64,000 nt of DNA, from the NCBI RefSeq assembly GCF_014645135.1, contig NZ_BMLH01000001.1, forward strand, positions 248,001 to 312,000. The letters are read 5' to 3'. Shown piece after piece: positions 23,215 to 32,034 of this stretch. The position numbers and the translations under genes are program-made. Each line of letters opens with the position of its first letter. The first letter of the stretch is position 1. Source of the stretch: Rheinheimera tangshanensis. Its GTDB lineage: Bacteria; Pseudomonadota; Gammaproteobacteria; Enterobacterales; Alteromonadaceae. Under the pieces are notes generated by a model. That model searched no databases, was not told the DNA's origin, and saw nothing but the letters and a program-made list of their open reading frames with translations.

Positions 23215-23967
23215 TTAACGAGCTGTCCAGCCACCGTCCAGTACCAGTGTCTGAGCTGTGATATGTCGGGCTGCGGGCTCACATAAAAAAGCCGCTGTGC
23301 TGGCAATTTCATCCACCCCAATAAAGGCTTTTTGTGGCATAGGTGCCAGCATAATTTGCTCTATCACTTGTTGTTCTGTCAGGTTATGTTCTTTACTCTG
23401 CGCTGCTATTTGTTGATCAACCAGCGGGGTGCGGACATAAGCAGGACAAATGGTATTGATGGTGAAGTCAAAGTTAGCATTTTCTAACGCCACTACTTTG
23501 CTAAACCCCAATAAGCCATGTTTGGCGGCGACATAAGCGGATTTAAAAGGTGAAGCTACCAGCGCGTGGATAGAACCAATATTAATGACCCGGCCAAAAC
23601 CCTGTTGCTGCATCCGTGGTAACACAGCTTTGGTGAGCATAGCCGGGCCCGTCAGCATCACTTGCAGCAGTTGCTGCCATTTTTGTTCAGGGAAATCTTC
23701 CAGCCTGGCGACGTGCTGCACTCCGGCATTATTGATCAGAATATCGATTTGATAGGCCTGAGCGCAGGCTTCGATAGAGCTTTGTTCTGTCAAATTCAAC
23801 AGTATGCTGCTGGCTTTATAACCTGCGGCCTCTAGCTCGCGCTGACGCAACTCCAGCTGGCTGCTGTTGATATCCGCCAAAATCACATGATGGCCCAAAC
23901 GGCCAAAATGTTCAGCCACTGCAAAACCAATACCACCAGTACCGCCTGTTATTAATACATTCATCAT
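23215..23967 (-). CDS. bdhA: 3-hydroxybutyrate dehydrogenase (SDR family)
   Basis: 250 residues of the short-chain dehydrogenase fold: NAD-binding TGGTGGIG at the N-terminus, NNAG, catalytic Ser in GSIHALVASPFKSAY with Tyr and Lys in YVAAKHG. The segments INNAGVQHVARLEDFP and ICPAYVRTPLVDQQI are typical of D-3-hydroxybutyrate dehydrogenases, which oxidise the compound to acetoacetate in the cytoplasm. This identifies the probable substrate of the whole locus. A copy of the 17-bp motif lies 66 bp upstream. The kinase gene follows on the same strand after 59 bp. Confidence 0.88.
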   Translation of the reverse strand: MMNVLITGGTGGIGFAVAEHFGRLGHHVILADINSSQLELRQRELEAAGYKASSILLNLTEQSSIEACAQAYQIDILINNAGVQHVARLEDFPEQKWQQLLQVMLTGPAMLTKAVLPRMQQQGFGRVINIGSIHALVASPFKSAYVAAKHGLLGFSKVVALENANFDFTINTICPAYVRTPLVDQQIAAQSKEHNLTEQQVIEQIMLAPMPQKAFIGVDEIASTAAFLCEPAARHITAQTLVLDGGWTAR

Positions 23968-24032
23968 CCAACTGCCTGTGCTGATAAAAACTCTCTATCG
24001 GGCAGAGTAGGATCTCAGGGATTTAAGCACAA

Positions 24033-24049
24033 CGGTACTTTAGTGCTAT
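24033..24049. promoter_or_regulatory. 17-bp motif copy 3, upstream of bdhA
   Basis: On the - strand it reads ATAGCACTAAAGTACCG, 14 of 17 matches to the copies at 13687 and 13769. The 355-bp gap (23968-24322) contains no gene; apart from this motif I see only an AT-rich stretch and a short inverted repeat TACCC...GGGTA at 24289-24306 before the DUF819 gene. Confidence 0.6.
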
Positions 24050-24322
24050 AGCTGAAGGTTTTTGTCTGCAAAAGTATTTAGTCGTTAGTTTTTGCTGAAC
24101 TATAGCCTGGCGGGAAACTTTGTTTTGTCTGGCCCGTCAGCTGTGATAGATTTAAGCTTCACGTAAAAAATAACTACAAAGTTCTGTTAGCACAATGGCA
24201 TGGATAACTGATGTTTTTATCTGTTATCACAAATAAATAGCATTAAAGCTGAAAATAATAGCCATTTATAAAAACTGCTGCAGCACTATACCCACTCTAC
24301 AGGGTAGAACCGAGGACAAAGT

Positions 24323-25573
24323 ATGGAACAATCTACTGCGCTGATCACCAATGATGCGGTGGTACTAGGGTTATTGGCTGTCATTTTGGGGTTGGTGTTT
24401 CATACCAGCCAAAGCAGCAATAAATATTGCCAGGGCTTTTATAAATATGTACCAGCTTTATTGCTGTGCTACTTCATTCCGTCGTTATTTAACAGTTTCG
24501 GCATTATCGATGGTGATAAATCTGAACTCTATAAAGTGGCATCACGTTATCTGTTGCCAGCCAGTTTAGTGCTCTTAACTATTAGCGTTGATTTTAAAGC
24601 TATTTTAGGACTGGGCCCTAAGGCCCTGATTATGTTCCTGACGGGGACTGCCGGTATTATTATAGGTGGGCCTTTAGCTTTGGCTCTTGTTGGCAGTGTT
24701 GCACCTGAAGCTGTAGGTGGTGAAGGTGAAAATGCGATTTGGCGTGGTATGACTACCATAGCCGGCAGCTGGATTGGCGGTGGTGCGAATCAGGCGGCAA
24801 TGAAAGAGGTGTTTGAAGTTGGCGGGCCAATTTTCTCGGTGATGATTACCGTGGATGTCATAGTAGCGAATATCTGGATGGCGGTATTGTTGTGGATAGC
24901 TAACAATTCCGAGCGTTTTGATCGGGCCAATAAAGCGGATACCTCAGGCATCGAGGCCTTAAAGCAAAAAATTGAGAAGTATCAGGCCGAAAATTCCCGC
25001 AATCCGAGCTTAACTGATTTAATGAAACTGGTTGCAGTTGCCTTTGGCGTGACGGGTATTTCGCATTTGCTGGCTGATAGTATTGCGCCATGGATTGAAC
25101 TGAATGCACCAGAGTTGGCGATGTATAGTTTAACCAGTACTTTCTTCTGGCTGGTGCTGATTGCAACGACTTTGGGCTTGATATTGTCTGCAACCAAAGC
25201 CCGTAATTTGGAGGCGGTGGGCGCTTCAAAATTAGGTTCGGTCTTTATCTACATTCTGGTTGCAACTATTGGTATGCATATGGACGTGACCGCTATCCTG
25301 GATTATCCAGTGATGTTTGTTGTCGGCGTGATTTGGATGAGTTTCCATGCAGGTCTGCTGATTTTTGTTGCTCGCCTGATTAAAGCTCCGATGTTTTATA
25401 TGGCGGTGGGTAGTCAGGCCAATGTGGGTGGTGCTGCTTCTGCTCCTGTTGTCGCTGCGGCCTTTCATCCGGCTTTAGCTCCTGTGGGTGTATTACTGGC
25501 GGTATTAGGTTATGCGCTGGGCACTTATGGTGGTTATATAGCGGGATTATTGCTGCAGCAGGTTGCGCCTTAA
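24323..25573 (+). CDS. DUF819 family membrane protein
   Basis: 416 residues with about 11-12 membrane segments. The DUF819 features are clear: LLPASLVLLTISVDFKAI, GGGANQAAMKEV in the middle, and GSQANVGGAASAPVVAAAFHP near the C-terminus. The repeat-like halves with G-rich re-entrant loops point to a secondary transporter, but the substrate is unknown. It is transcribed away from bdhA and towards nagR, with 355 bp of upstream DNA, so it may belong to either neighbourhood or stand alone. Start ATG 24323 has GAGGACAA before it. Confidence 0.88.
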   Translation: MEQSTALITNDAVVLGLLAVILGLVFHTSQSSNKYCQGFYKYVPALLLCYFIPSLFNSFGIIDGDKSELYKVASRYLLPASLVLLTISVDFKAILGLGPKALIMFLTGTAGIIIGGPLALALVGSVAPEAVGGEGENAIWRGMTTIAGSWIGGGANQAAMKEVFEVGGPIFSVMITVDVIVANIWMAVLLWIANNSERFDRANKADTSGIEALKQKIEKYQAENSRNPSLTDLMKLVAVAFGVTGISHLLADSIAPWIELNAPELAMYSLTSTFFWLVLIATTLGLILSATKARNLEAVGASKLGSVFIYILVATIGMHMDVTAILDYPVMFVVGVIWMSFHAGLLIFVARLIKAPMFYMAVGSQANVGGAASAPVVAAAFHPALAPVGVLLAVLGYALGTYGGYIAGLLLQQVAP

Positions 25574-25610
25574 GCCATTCAACTGAGGTCACTCATGCAG
25601 TGGGGCAGAG

Positions 25611-26642
25611 TCAAGACTCTGACTCCACTGGAGCTGTCGATTCTCGTACCAGTAACTCAGGAATAAAAACCGGCTGATCGTCAGTCTGATTTTGACAACC
25701 TGGTCTGGTGTGTTTAAAGAGTAACTCGGCAGCGCTTTGCGCTATGATGCTGTTCGGCTGGTGTGCTGTGGTCAGTGGTGGCCAGGTTTGGCGTGAAAAC
25801 GGACTGTTCTCAAAACCCACAATAGAAAGCTGCTGTGGAATTTCAATATGCTGCAGGCGGGCGCTAAATAAAGCCCCTGCTGCAATTTCATCGTTACAGG
25901 CGAATATAGCTGTCGGCTTGTTGGCTAAGGCCAGCAACTGAGTCGCGCCTTTGACTCCGGATTCAAACGAATAACTGCCCGGCACGATAAATTTGGGGTT
26001 GGTTTCTATACCTCTTTTGGTCAGTGCCGCTTTGAAACCTGCTAAACGCTCACCACTGGAACTATGTTCCTCATCGCCACATAAAAATGCGATCTGGCTA
26101 TGACCTAACTCCAGCAAATGGTTAGTGATCTTAAAGGCTGCCGTAAAGTCGTCGACCAGTACGCAGTTAGTTTGTTTCGGTGACGGAGTAGAGCCGGAAA
26201 TAATACGGACAAAATCGACATTAATACGACTCAGTGCCTCGGCAATTTCAGGCATTTCTGAAAATGGCGGAGTGAGGACTAAACCTGCCAGCCTGGAATG
26301 CTGCACCAGATCGATCACTTCCTGCACTATGCCTGGGGATTTAGCATTGGTAGGATGGATCAGCAGCTCATAACCATGTTTACGGCAAGCATCCAACAAA
26401 CCTCTTTGCATATCAATTACATAGTAGGCATTCGGGTTATCATAGATATAACCAATGCTGTACGATTTAGTGCTGGCCAAATTACGCGCTGCAGCATTTG
26501 GTTGATAATGAAGCTCCTGCATCGCTTGATTCACTTTATCGATCGTCGCTTGTTTTACCGACGGTTCGTTGTTCATCACCCGCGACACTGTCTTGATTGA
26601 CACACCCGCTTTTGCAGCTACGTCATGAATGGTCACTTTCAT
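25611..26642 (-). CDS. nagR: LacI-type regulator of the N-acetylglucosamine regulon
   Basis: 343 residues: LacI helix-turn-helix (TIHDVAAKAGVSIKTVSRVMN), the hinge YQPNAAARNLAS and a periplasmic-binding-protein-like effector domain. It lies at the head of a GlcNAc/chitin cluster, and three near-palindromes of the form AATGACA-N4-TGTCATT, the known alteromonad NagR type, occur at 26725, 27033 and 34842. I infer repression relieved by GlcNAc or its 6-phosphate. The first operator is 83 bp upstream of its own start, consistent with autoregulation. Confidence 0.85.
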   Translation of the reverse strand: MKVTIHDVAAKAGVSIKTVSRVMNNEPSVKQATIDKVNQAMQELHYQPNAAARNLASTKSYSIGYIYDNPNAYYVIDMQRGLLDACRKHGYELLIHPTNAKSPGIVQEVIDLVQHSRLAGLVLTPPFSEMPEIAEALSRINVDFVRIISGSTPSPKQTNCVLVDDFTAAFKITNHLLELGHSQIAFLCGDEEHSSSGERLAGFKAALTKRGIETNPKFIVPGSYSFESGVKGATQLLALANKPTAIFACNDEIAAGALFSARLQHIEIPQQLSIVGFENSPFSRQTWPPLTTAHQPNSIIAQSAAELLFKHTRPGCQNQTDDQPVFIPELLVRESTAPVESES

Positions 26643-26724
26643 TGCTGGATCCCAAAAAGCACAACACCGCAGGGCCTTATGCTGAAAATTAATAAGACGA
26701 TTTTTCTGCTGAACCAGCTAACTT

Positions 26725-26743
26725 AATGACAGCGCTGGTCATT
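26725..26743. promoter_or_regulatory. NagR-like operator 1 (nagR side)
   Basis: AATGACAGCGCTGGTCATT: a palindrome with one extra base relative to the 18-bp form. The 26643-27127 interval also holds a second operator and an inverted pair AAATCAT/ATGATTT around 26868-26892, but no gene. Confidence 0.7.
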
Positions 26744-27032
26744 TTGTAACAAAGATTAAGTTAAGGGATAACTCTTTTTTGCAAAAACGGCAAACATTTA
26801 TTCTGGCGTTTTTGTTCGAAAAAACGACTCCTTTTTAGGGTTAAATCATTTCGTCATTTTTTGCTATACAAATCATATATATACAAATGATTTAAGGTGG
26901 TGCATGCCGAAGTGAGCAGGAAAAGCGTTATAAAAAATAGTTCTAACTGCAGAGTTCTGACTTTTTAAATTCGTTTAAATTTTCAGCTAAAGGAGTTTGC
27001 AAAGCTGATTTTTTTTGTGTATGTTGAATTTC

Positions 27033-27050
27033 AATGACAGCGTTGTCATG
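27033..27050. promoter_or_regulatory. NagR-like operator 2 (TonB receptor side)
   Basis: AATGACAGCGTTGTCATG matches the AATGACA-N4-TGTCATT pattern with one terminal mismatch. It lies 78 bp before the chosen start of the TonB receptor gene. Confidence 0.8.
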
Positions 27051-27127
27051 AGGGATCATGAAAATCTGTTGTTTCAGGACATAAAAAAATCATCGCACAA
27101 AAAAGATCAGGAATGGGAGAGAAGCTA

Positions 27128-29839
27128 ATGTTGCACAATAAAATGAATAAGTGTGCTCTTGCCGTAAAAATGAGTTTGTTGATTGGTGCCGCAAGCTGCG
27201 CATTACCGGCACTTGCCCAGCAGCAAGAGCAGGCAGCGCAGGAAGAAAAAGTGGAAGTGATTGAAGTTCGTGGTATTCGCGCTTCGCAGGAAGCCAATAT
27301 CAATGCCAAGCGTTTTTCAGCTGCAGTGGTTGATGTCGTCACTGCTGAGGATATTGGCAAGTTTCCGGATAAAAACGTTGCTGAATCTTTATCCCGTATC
27401 ACAGGTGTTTCTGTCACCCGCGGTTTTGGTGAAGGTGAAAAAATTGCGGTCCGTGGTACAGATCCGGCGCAAAACCGTACCTTGTTAAATGGTGCTTCAG
27501 TAGCTTCCGCCGATTGGTTCGTATTGGATAACCCGTCACGCGCTTTTAACTTCACATTATTACCTTCGAACCTGGTTTCTGATTTAGAAGTTTACAAGTC
27601 ACCACAGGCCGATATTCAGGAAGGCTCATTAGGTGGAACCGTTTATCTGAAAACCCGTAAACCTCTGGATCTGGAGGCTAATACAGTATCGTTACAGGTG
27701 CAGAACCAATACAGCGATGTCTCCGAAGAATGGGATCCGCAGTTATCCGGGCTGTATTCATGGAAAAATGAAGACGAGAATTTCGGTATTCTGGTGTCAC
27801 TAACCAAGCAGGACCGTACTTTAGCCCGCGAGGGAAAAGAGGTGTTAGGCTTTGGTCGTCAGGAAGTGGATGGCGAAGATTACTGGGCTCCACGTATTAT
27901 CGGTGACGCTTTTTTCCAGCAGGAGCGCGAACGTGAAACCGGCTTAGTTTCGGTGCAATGGCGTCCGTCAGAGCAAACTGACATCGTATTAAACGTGTTA
28001 GATACTACTCTGGACGCGAACAACATCAACCACAATTTATATACGTTTTATAACTCAGGTTTTGTAGAAGACTCAGCCGTGATCAAAGGCAGTGGCATAG
28101 TGTCAGGCACGGCAAACAACGCAGGCTCGGAGTTTGCCATCATTGACCGTATTTCCTACAGCGATGCTCAGTCTTATGATTTTGAAATCAACCACACGCT
28201 GGACAGTGGCAGTAAAATCACAGGTAAGCTGGGTACAACAGAAGCTGAAGGTGGCACATCACGCGACAGATATCATCAGTTTAACGGTACTTATGCCTCA
28301 TCCAGTTATGATTCTGGTCTGAATCTGTCGAATTATGTCACAGCCGGTAATCTTGAAACTCAGGATGATATTCTCGGCCGTACGCTGGACTGGATGCAGG
28401 AAGGTTCGCGTGTCATGACGGATGAAGAAGACTATGCGGGTCTGGATTATTCGTTTGATGTGGACCACGGTTTATTTAACAGTATCAAGACGGGTGTGTT
28501 TTATCAGGATCATACCAAAGGGCAAAAACAAGACGGTATCCGTTTCCACTGGAGTGCAGATTCTCAACATGTTGATCCTGTGAATGGTCCTTATGGTGTG
28601 CTGAAACCGGGCGAAACAAATTGGGCTAATCAGGTGCTGGGGCAATACACTTTCGCTGATTTTGCTGGCGGCGACAGTTATGCCTATTACCCGCTGATGA
28701 GCAGAGCTAATTCTGCAACTCTCGCTTTCCCAGCTGAAGCTTATGGCTCACCTACTGCACGTTTTCTATTTTTACCTAATACCTGGGAAGTGAACGAGAA
28801 GGTGTGGGCTGGTTATATCAAAGGCGACTTCTCCGGCGAAGGTGTCCGCGGTGATATGGGCGTACGTTTAGTGAAAACTCAGGTGGAGTCTTCCGGTTAT
28901 AACTGGGATGGTGACTGGGTTGCAGCCTCTATCTCTATGCTCGATGGTTATAGTTTGTTAGCTGGTGCTGTTGACTCTGCCAATGAAGGAAATTGGAATG
29001 TTCGGTATGCGACAGTGGATCATGAATACACTGATGTATTACCTAACCTGAACCTGGTGTTTGATGTGGCAGAAGATACTTTATTACGTTTCTCTGCTGC
29101 CAGAGTGATGTCGCGTCCTGATTATGTGAATATCGCTAACCAGCAATCAACCAACACTGTGACTCTGACAGGTAGTCGCGGCAATCCAATGTTGGATCCG
29201 GTGCGTGCTAACCAATTCGATATCGCATACGAGTGGTATTTCAACCCAAGTTCTTTATTAGCTGCGACCTTTTTCCATAAAGATATTAAAGGTTCTGTGC
29301 TGAATACTGTCACTCTGGAAACTGTTTATGACGAGATCAACGACGAAAACGTTGAGGTGGCGATCACTGAACCTGCCAATGGTTTAGGTGGAACAGCTCA
29401 GGGGGTTGAATTGTCCTATCAGCAGGCTATCGGTGATTTTGGTGTTATTACTAACTACACCTACACAGATTCCGACAGTGATCAAGCCCGTGATGCGGTG
29501 AATAATCCAGGTTCAGGCCTGATTATTGGCAGCTCCAAGCATATGGCTAACTTAACTGGTTATTACGAGAATGATCTGTTCAGCGCCCGCCTGAGCTACA
29601 ACTACCGCACTGAGTTTTACAACGGCTTAAGCGAGTTTGGCTCTGAGTCCTACACTGACAGTTTTGGTCAGGTCGACGCCAGCTTAACTTATGATATGAA
29701 CGAGTATGTTCAGTTTGTATTTGAAGCTGTCAACCTGTTGGACGAAGAGGTGTATCAATACCATATTGATAAAGAGCGTCCGACATCTATCTATAAAAAC
29801 GGCCGTAGGTTTACCTTGGGTGCTAATTTAAGATTCTGA
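27128..29839 (+). CDS. TonB-dependent receptor of the GlcNAc/chitin regulon
   Basis: 903 residues from the ATG at 27128, chosen over 27113 because GGGAGAG lies 6 bases upstream. Signal peptide ending ALPALA, TonB-box-like EVIEVRGIRAS, plug (GKFPDKNVAESLSRITGVSVTR, VRGTDPAQNRTLLNG) and a large barrel ending ANLRF. The DKNVAESLSRI plug type belongs to receptors common in alteromonads and caulobacters that import complex carbohydrates. The NagR operator upstream indicates chitooligosaccharides as substrate. A terminator follows. Confidence 0.9.
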   Translation: MLHNKMNKCALAVKMSLLIGAASCALPALAQQQEQAAQEEKVEVIEVRGIRASQEANINAKRFSAAVVDVVTAEDIGKFPDKNVAESLSRITGVSVTRGFGEGEKIAVRGTDPAQNRTLLNGASVASADWFVLDNPSRAFNFTLLPSNLVSDLEVYKSPQADIQEGSLGGTVYLKTRKPLDLEANTVSLQVQNQYSDVSEEWDPQLSGLYSWKNEDENFGILVSLTKQDRTLAREGKEVLGFGRQEVDGEDYWAPRIIGDAFFQQERERETGLVSVQWRPSEQTDIVLNVLDTTLDANNINHNLYTFYNSGFVEDSAVIKGSGIVSGTANNAGSEFAIIDRISYSDAQSYDFEINHTLDSGSKITGKLGTTEAEGGTSRDRYHQFNGTYASSSYDSGLNLSNYVTAGNLETQDDILGRTLDWMQEGSRVMTDEEDYAGLDYSFDVDHGLFNSIKTGVFYQDHTKGQKQDGIRFHWSADSQHVDPVNGPYGVLKPGETNWANQVLGQYTFADFAGGDSYAYYPLMSRANSATLAFPAEAYGSPTARFLFLPNTWEVNEKVWAGYIKGDFSGEGVRGDMGVRLVKTQVESSGYNWDGDWVAASISMLDGYSLLAGAVDSANEGNWNVRYATVDHEYTDVLPNLNLVFDVAEDTLLRFSAARVMSRPDYVNIANQQSTNTVTLTGSRGNPMLDPVRANQFDIAYEWYFNPSSLLAATFFHKDIKGSVLNTVTLETVYDEINDENVEVAITEPANGLGGTAQGVELSYQQAIGDFGVITNYTYTDSDSDQARDAVNNPGSGLIIGSSKHMANLTGYYENDLFSARLSYNYRTEFYNGLSEFGSESYTDSFGQVDASLTYDMNEYVQFVFEAVNLLDEEVYQYHIDKERPTSIYKNGRRFTLGANLRF

Positions 29840-29855
29840 TAAAGATCTGCTGAAT

Positions 29856-29888
29856 AAAAACGGCATACCTGAGTGTGCCGTTTTTTTT
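29856..29888 (+). terminator. Terminator of the chitin TonB receptor gene
   Basis: ACGGCA (29860-29865) pairs with TGCCGT (29876-29881) around a 10-base loop, followed by a run of eight T. Confidence 0.9.
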
Positions 29889-30076
29889 GCTCTGAATAAA
29901 ATGAACTGCGAGCCATCTCTGCATAAATCTGGTCATAAAAATTCTGTGTTTCCTCTGGTTTCGAAGCAAAAACTGGGGTAAGTTGGGGTCTAAATTAAGC
30001 ATACATCGGTCTGCTGTATATTGGTCGTTAACCCGCAACAGGGTTAGATTCGTTAATGATGTAAAAGGTATTATTC

Positions 30077-30796
30077 ATGTCACTGCAAATTGCTCCATTA
30101 CAAAAAGAAAAACATGCACAAATAAAAATTAACACTGTAAACGCTCTGGCTTTTGCGCAAGAGCAACATATTCTGCCTGTTGTAGTTCAGGAGTTTGTGC
30201 GTATTGGTGCTGAATTACCTATAGTGTTCATTAAAGATCCTGCTACAGAGCGTTTCGATGCGGTAGTTATGCTGGGCCTGAAAACAGGTGAGAACCTGAT
30301 GCTCACAGAGGGAAGATGGCAAGGCTTTTACGTACCGAAAGTGTTATGGAATCACCCGTTAACTCTAGCTGATGACCCAAGCAAGGAAGGTCAGCTGCTT
30401 GTCGCTCTGGTTGAATCAAGCCCAATGGTGAATACTGAAACTGGACATCCATTATTTAATGAAGATGGTTCAGAGTCTGACTTTTTAAAATCCCGTGTGG
30501 ATTCCATGCGCGAATTTTTTATGCAATCTCAATCCACAAAAGCCTTTAACAAGACGCTGGCTGATATGGAATTGTTGATCCCTCAGACGTTAACCATCAG
30601 ATTAGAAGGTGAACCTCGTGAGATATCAGGGATCTATATTGTTGATGAGAAGAAACTGAATTCATTGTCTGATGAACAATTATTGGATTTGATCAAACGT
30701 GGTTTGATGCCAGCCATTTACGCTCATTTAATGTCATTACAACAAGTGCAGCGTCTTGGCGAGCGGGCAAATAAAGCCGTGGCAGCTGCCGCCTAA
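30077..30796 (+). CDS. SapC family protein
   Basis: 239 residues, soluble, no signal peptide. Features of the SapC-like family: LPVVVQEFVRIGAELPIVF, ALVMLGL-like strand and the FYVPKVLWNHPLTL stretch. In alteromonads and caulobacters these genes sit beside carbohydrate TonB receptor genes, as here; the biochemical role is unknown (the name comes from a Campylobacter S-layer gene). It has its own strong terminator (30809-30841). No NagR operator is visible right upstream, so it may be read from the receptor promoter or from its own. Confidence 0.88.
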   Translation: MSLQIAPLQKEKHAQIKINTVNALAFAQEQHILPVVVQEFVRIGAELPIVFIKDPATERFDAVVMLGLKTGENLMLTEGRWQGFYVPKVLWNHPLTLADDPSKEGQLLVALVESSPMVNTETGHPLFNEDGSESDFLKSRVDSMREFFMQSQSTKAFNKTLADMELLIPQTLTIRLEGEPREISGIYIVDEKKLNSLSDEQLLDLIKRGLMPAIYAHLMSLQQVQRLGERANKAVAAAA

Positions 30797-30808
30797 CTTT
30801 GATTTATC

Positions 30809-30841
30809 ACAACAAGCAGCACGGTCTGTGCTGCTTGTTGT
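30809..30841 (+). terminator. Terminator of the SapC gene
   Basis: A perfect 14-bp stem (30809-30822 with 30828-30841) and loop GGTCT, followed by a weak T-rich tail. No gene is seen in the rest of the gap to 31022. Confidence 0.87.
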
Positions 30842-31021
30842 CTCCTTTCTGGTTTCGCCCCCTGTTTCAGCGGCTTCCTTATCCATTTTTACCTAAGGCT
30901 CTTTGAGCAAACGGCTCTTGGCTTTCTCTTTCTTCATATCCAAATAGAGCAGACAAGCTAGCTATCTATGGCGCAGCTCAGTAAAGTAAAGTGATATCAG
31001 ACTCAGGAACTGTGAAATTTT

Positions 31022-31996
31022 ATGCAGCAGGTGCGGTGGGGAATTATAGGCTGTGGCAATGTCACTGAATTAAAAAGCGGTCCGGCTTTTAACAAAGTGG
31101 AGCAATCCAGTTTAGTGGCGGTAATGCGTCGGGACGCGGCCAAAGCAGAAGATTATGCCAAACGCCATCAGGTACCTCGTTGGTATAGTGATGCGCAGCA
31201 ATTGATCAACGACCCTGAGGTCGATGCTGTGTATGTGGCGACCCCTCCTGACAGTCACAAAGACTATGCGTTGCTGGTCGCTGCCGCTGGTAAAATTTGT
31301 TGTGTTGAAAAACCTATGGCACTCAGTACAGCCGAATGTATTGAAATGACGTTAGCTTTCGAGCAAAAACAGCTGCCTTTGTATGTGGCTTATTATCGTC
31401 GCTCTTTGCCGCGTTTTTTAAAAATCAAAGAGTGGCTGGAACAAGAATTGATTGGTGTGCCACGTCAGGTGCAATGGAGTTTCTGCCGTACTCCGAATGC
31501 AGTAGATCTGGCTGGTCACTACAATTGGCGCACTGATCCGGCCAAATCAGGTGGCGGCTACTTTATTGACTTAGCCAGCCATGGCCTGGATTTATTCTTG
31601 TATCTGCTCGGGGATGTGCAGGATGTGCGTGGTATCAGCCAAAACCAGCAACAGCTTTATGCGGCAGAAGATGCGGTATCTGCGGTCTGGCAGTTTCAAT
31701 CAGGTTGTTTAGGTTCTGGCTTCTGGAACTTCGCTGCAGCGCAGCGGACAGACAGAGTGGTGATATACGGCAGTAAAGGCCGGATTGAGTTTTCTGTATT
31801 TGAAAATGAGCCCGTGCTGTTGTTTAGCGCAGAACAGCAATTAAGCCTGGATATAGCGCATCCGGAAAACATCCAGTTTTACCATATTCAGGCTATGGTG
31901 CAGGATTTGTTGCATGGCACTGGTCACCCGTCTACAGGCAAAACTGCGTTAAAAGCCAGCTGGATGATGGAGCAGATCCTGGGGCCAGAGTTTTAA
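31022..31996 (+). CDS. Gfo/Idh/MocA-type NAD(P)-dependent oxidoreductase
   Basis: 324 residues. N-terminal Rossmann domain (WGIIGCGNVTELKSGP, then VYVATPPDSH), the family signature EKPMA (Lys at about 98) and a C-terminal substrate domain with the GGGYFIDLASHGLDLF motif that carries the catalytic His. Such enzymes oxidise or reduce sugar carbons. Placement inside the chitin regulon suggests an amino-sugar or sugar derivative as substrate, but no NagR operator was seen next to it, and the true substrate is unknown. It is convergent with the hexosaminidase gene; GGGGC/GCCCC at its end may form a shared terminator. Confidence 0.9.
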   Translation: MQQVRWGIIGCGNVTELKSGPAFNKVEQSSLVAVMRRDAAKAEDYAKRHQVPRWYSDAQQLINDPEVDAVYVATPPDSHKDYALLVAAAGKICCVEKPMALSTAECIEMTLAFEQKQLPLYVAYYRRSLPRFLKIKEWLEQELIGVPRQVQWSFCRTPNAVDLAGHYNWRTDPAKSGGGYFIDLASHGLDLFLYLLGDVQDVRGISQNQQQLYAAEDAVSAVWQFQSGCLGSGFWNFAAAQRTDRVVIYGSKGRIEFSVFENEPVLLFSAEQQLSLDIAHPENIQFYHIQAMVQDLLHGTGHPSTGKTALKASWMMEQILGPEF

Positions 31997-32034
31997 CTCA
32001 GCCCCAAGTCCAACGGCGAGAGTGATGCTGGTTG

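Noticed and set aside
27046-27555. Long open frame on the - strand inside the TonB receptor gene
   Set aside because: It is antisense to a clear signal peptide and plug domain and has no domain of its own; treated as a chance frame.
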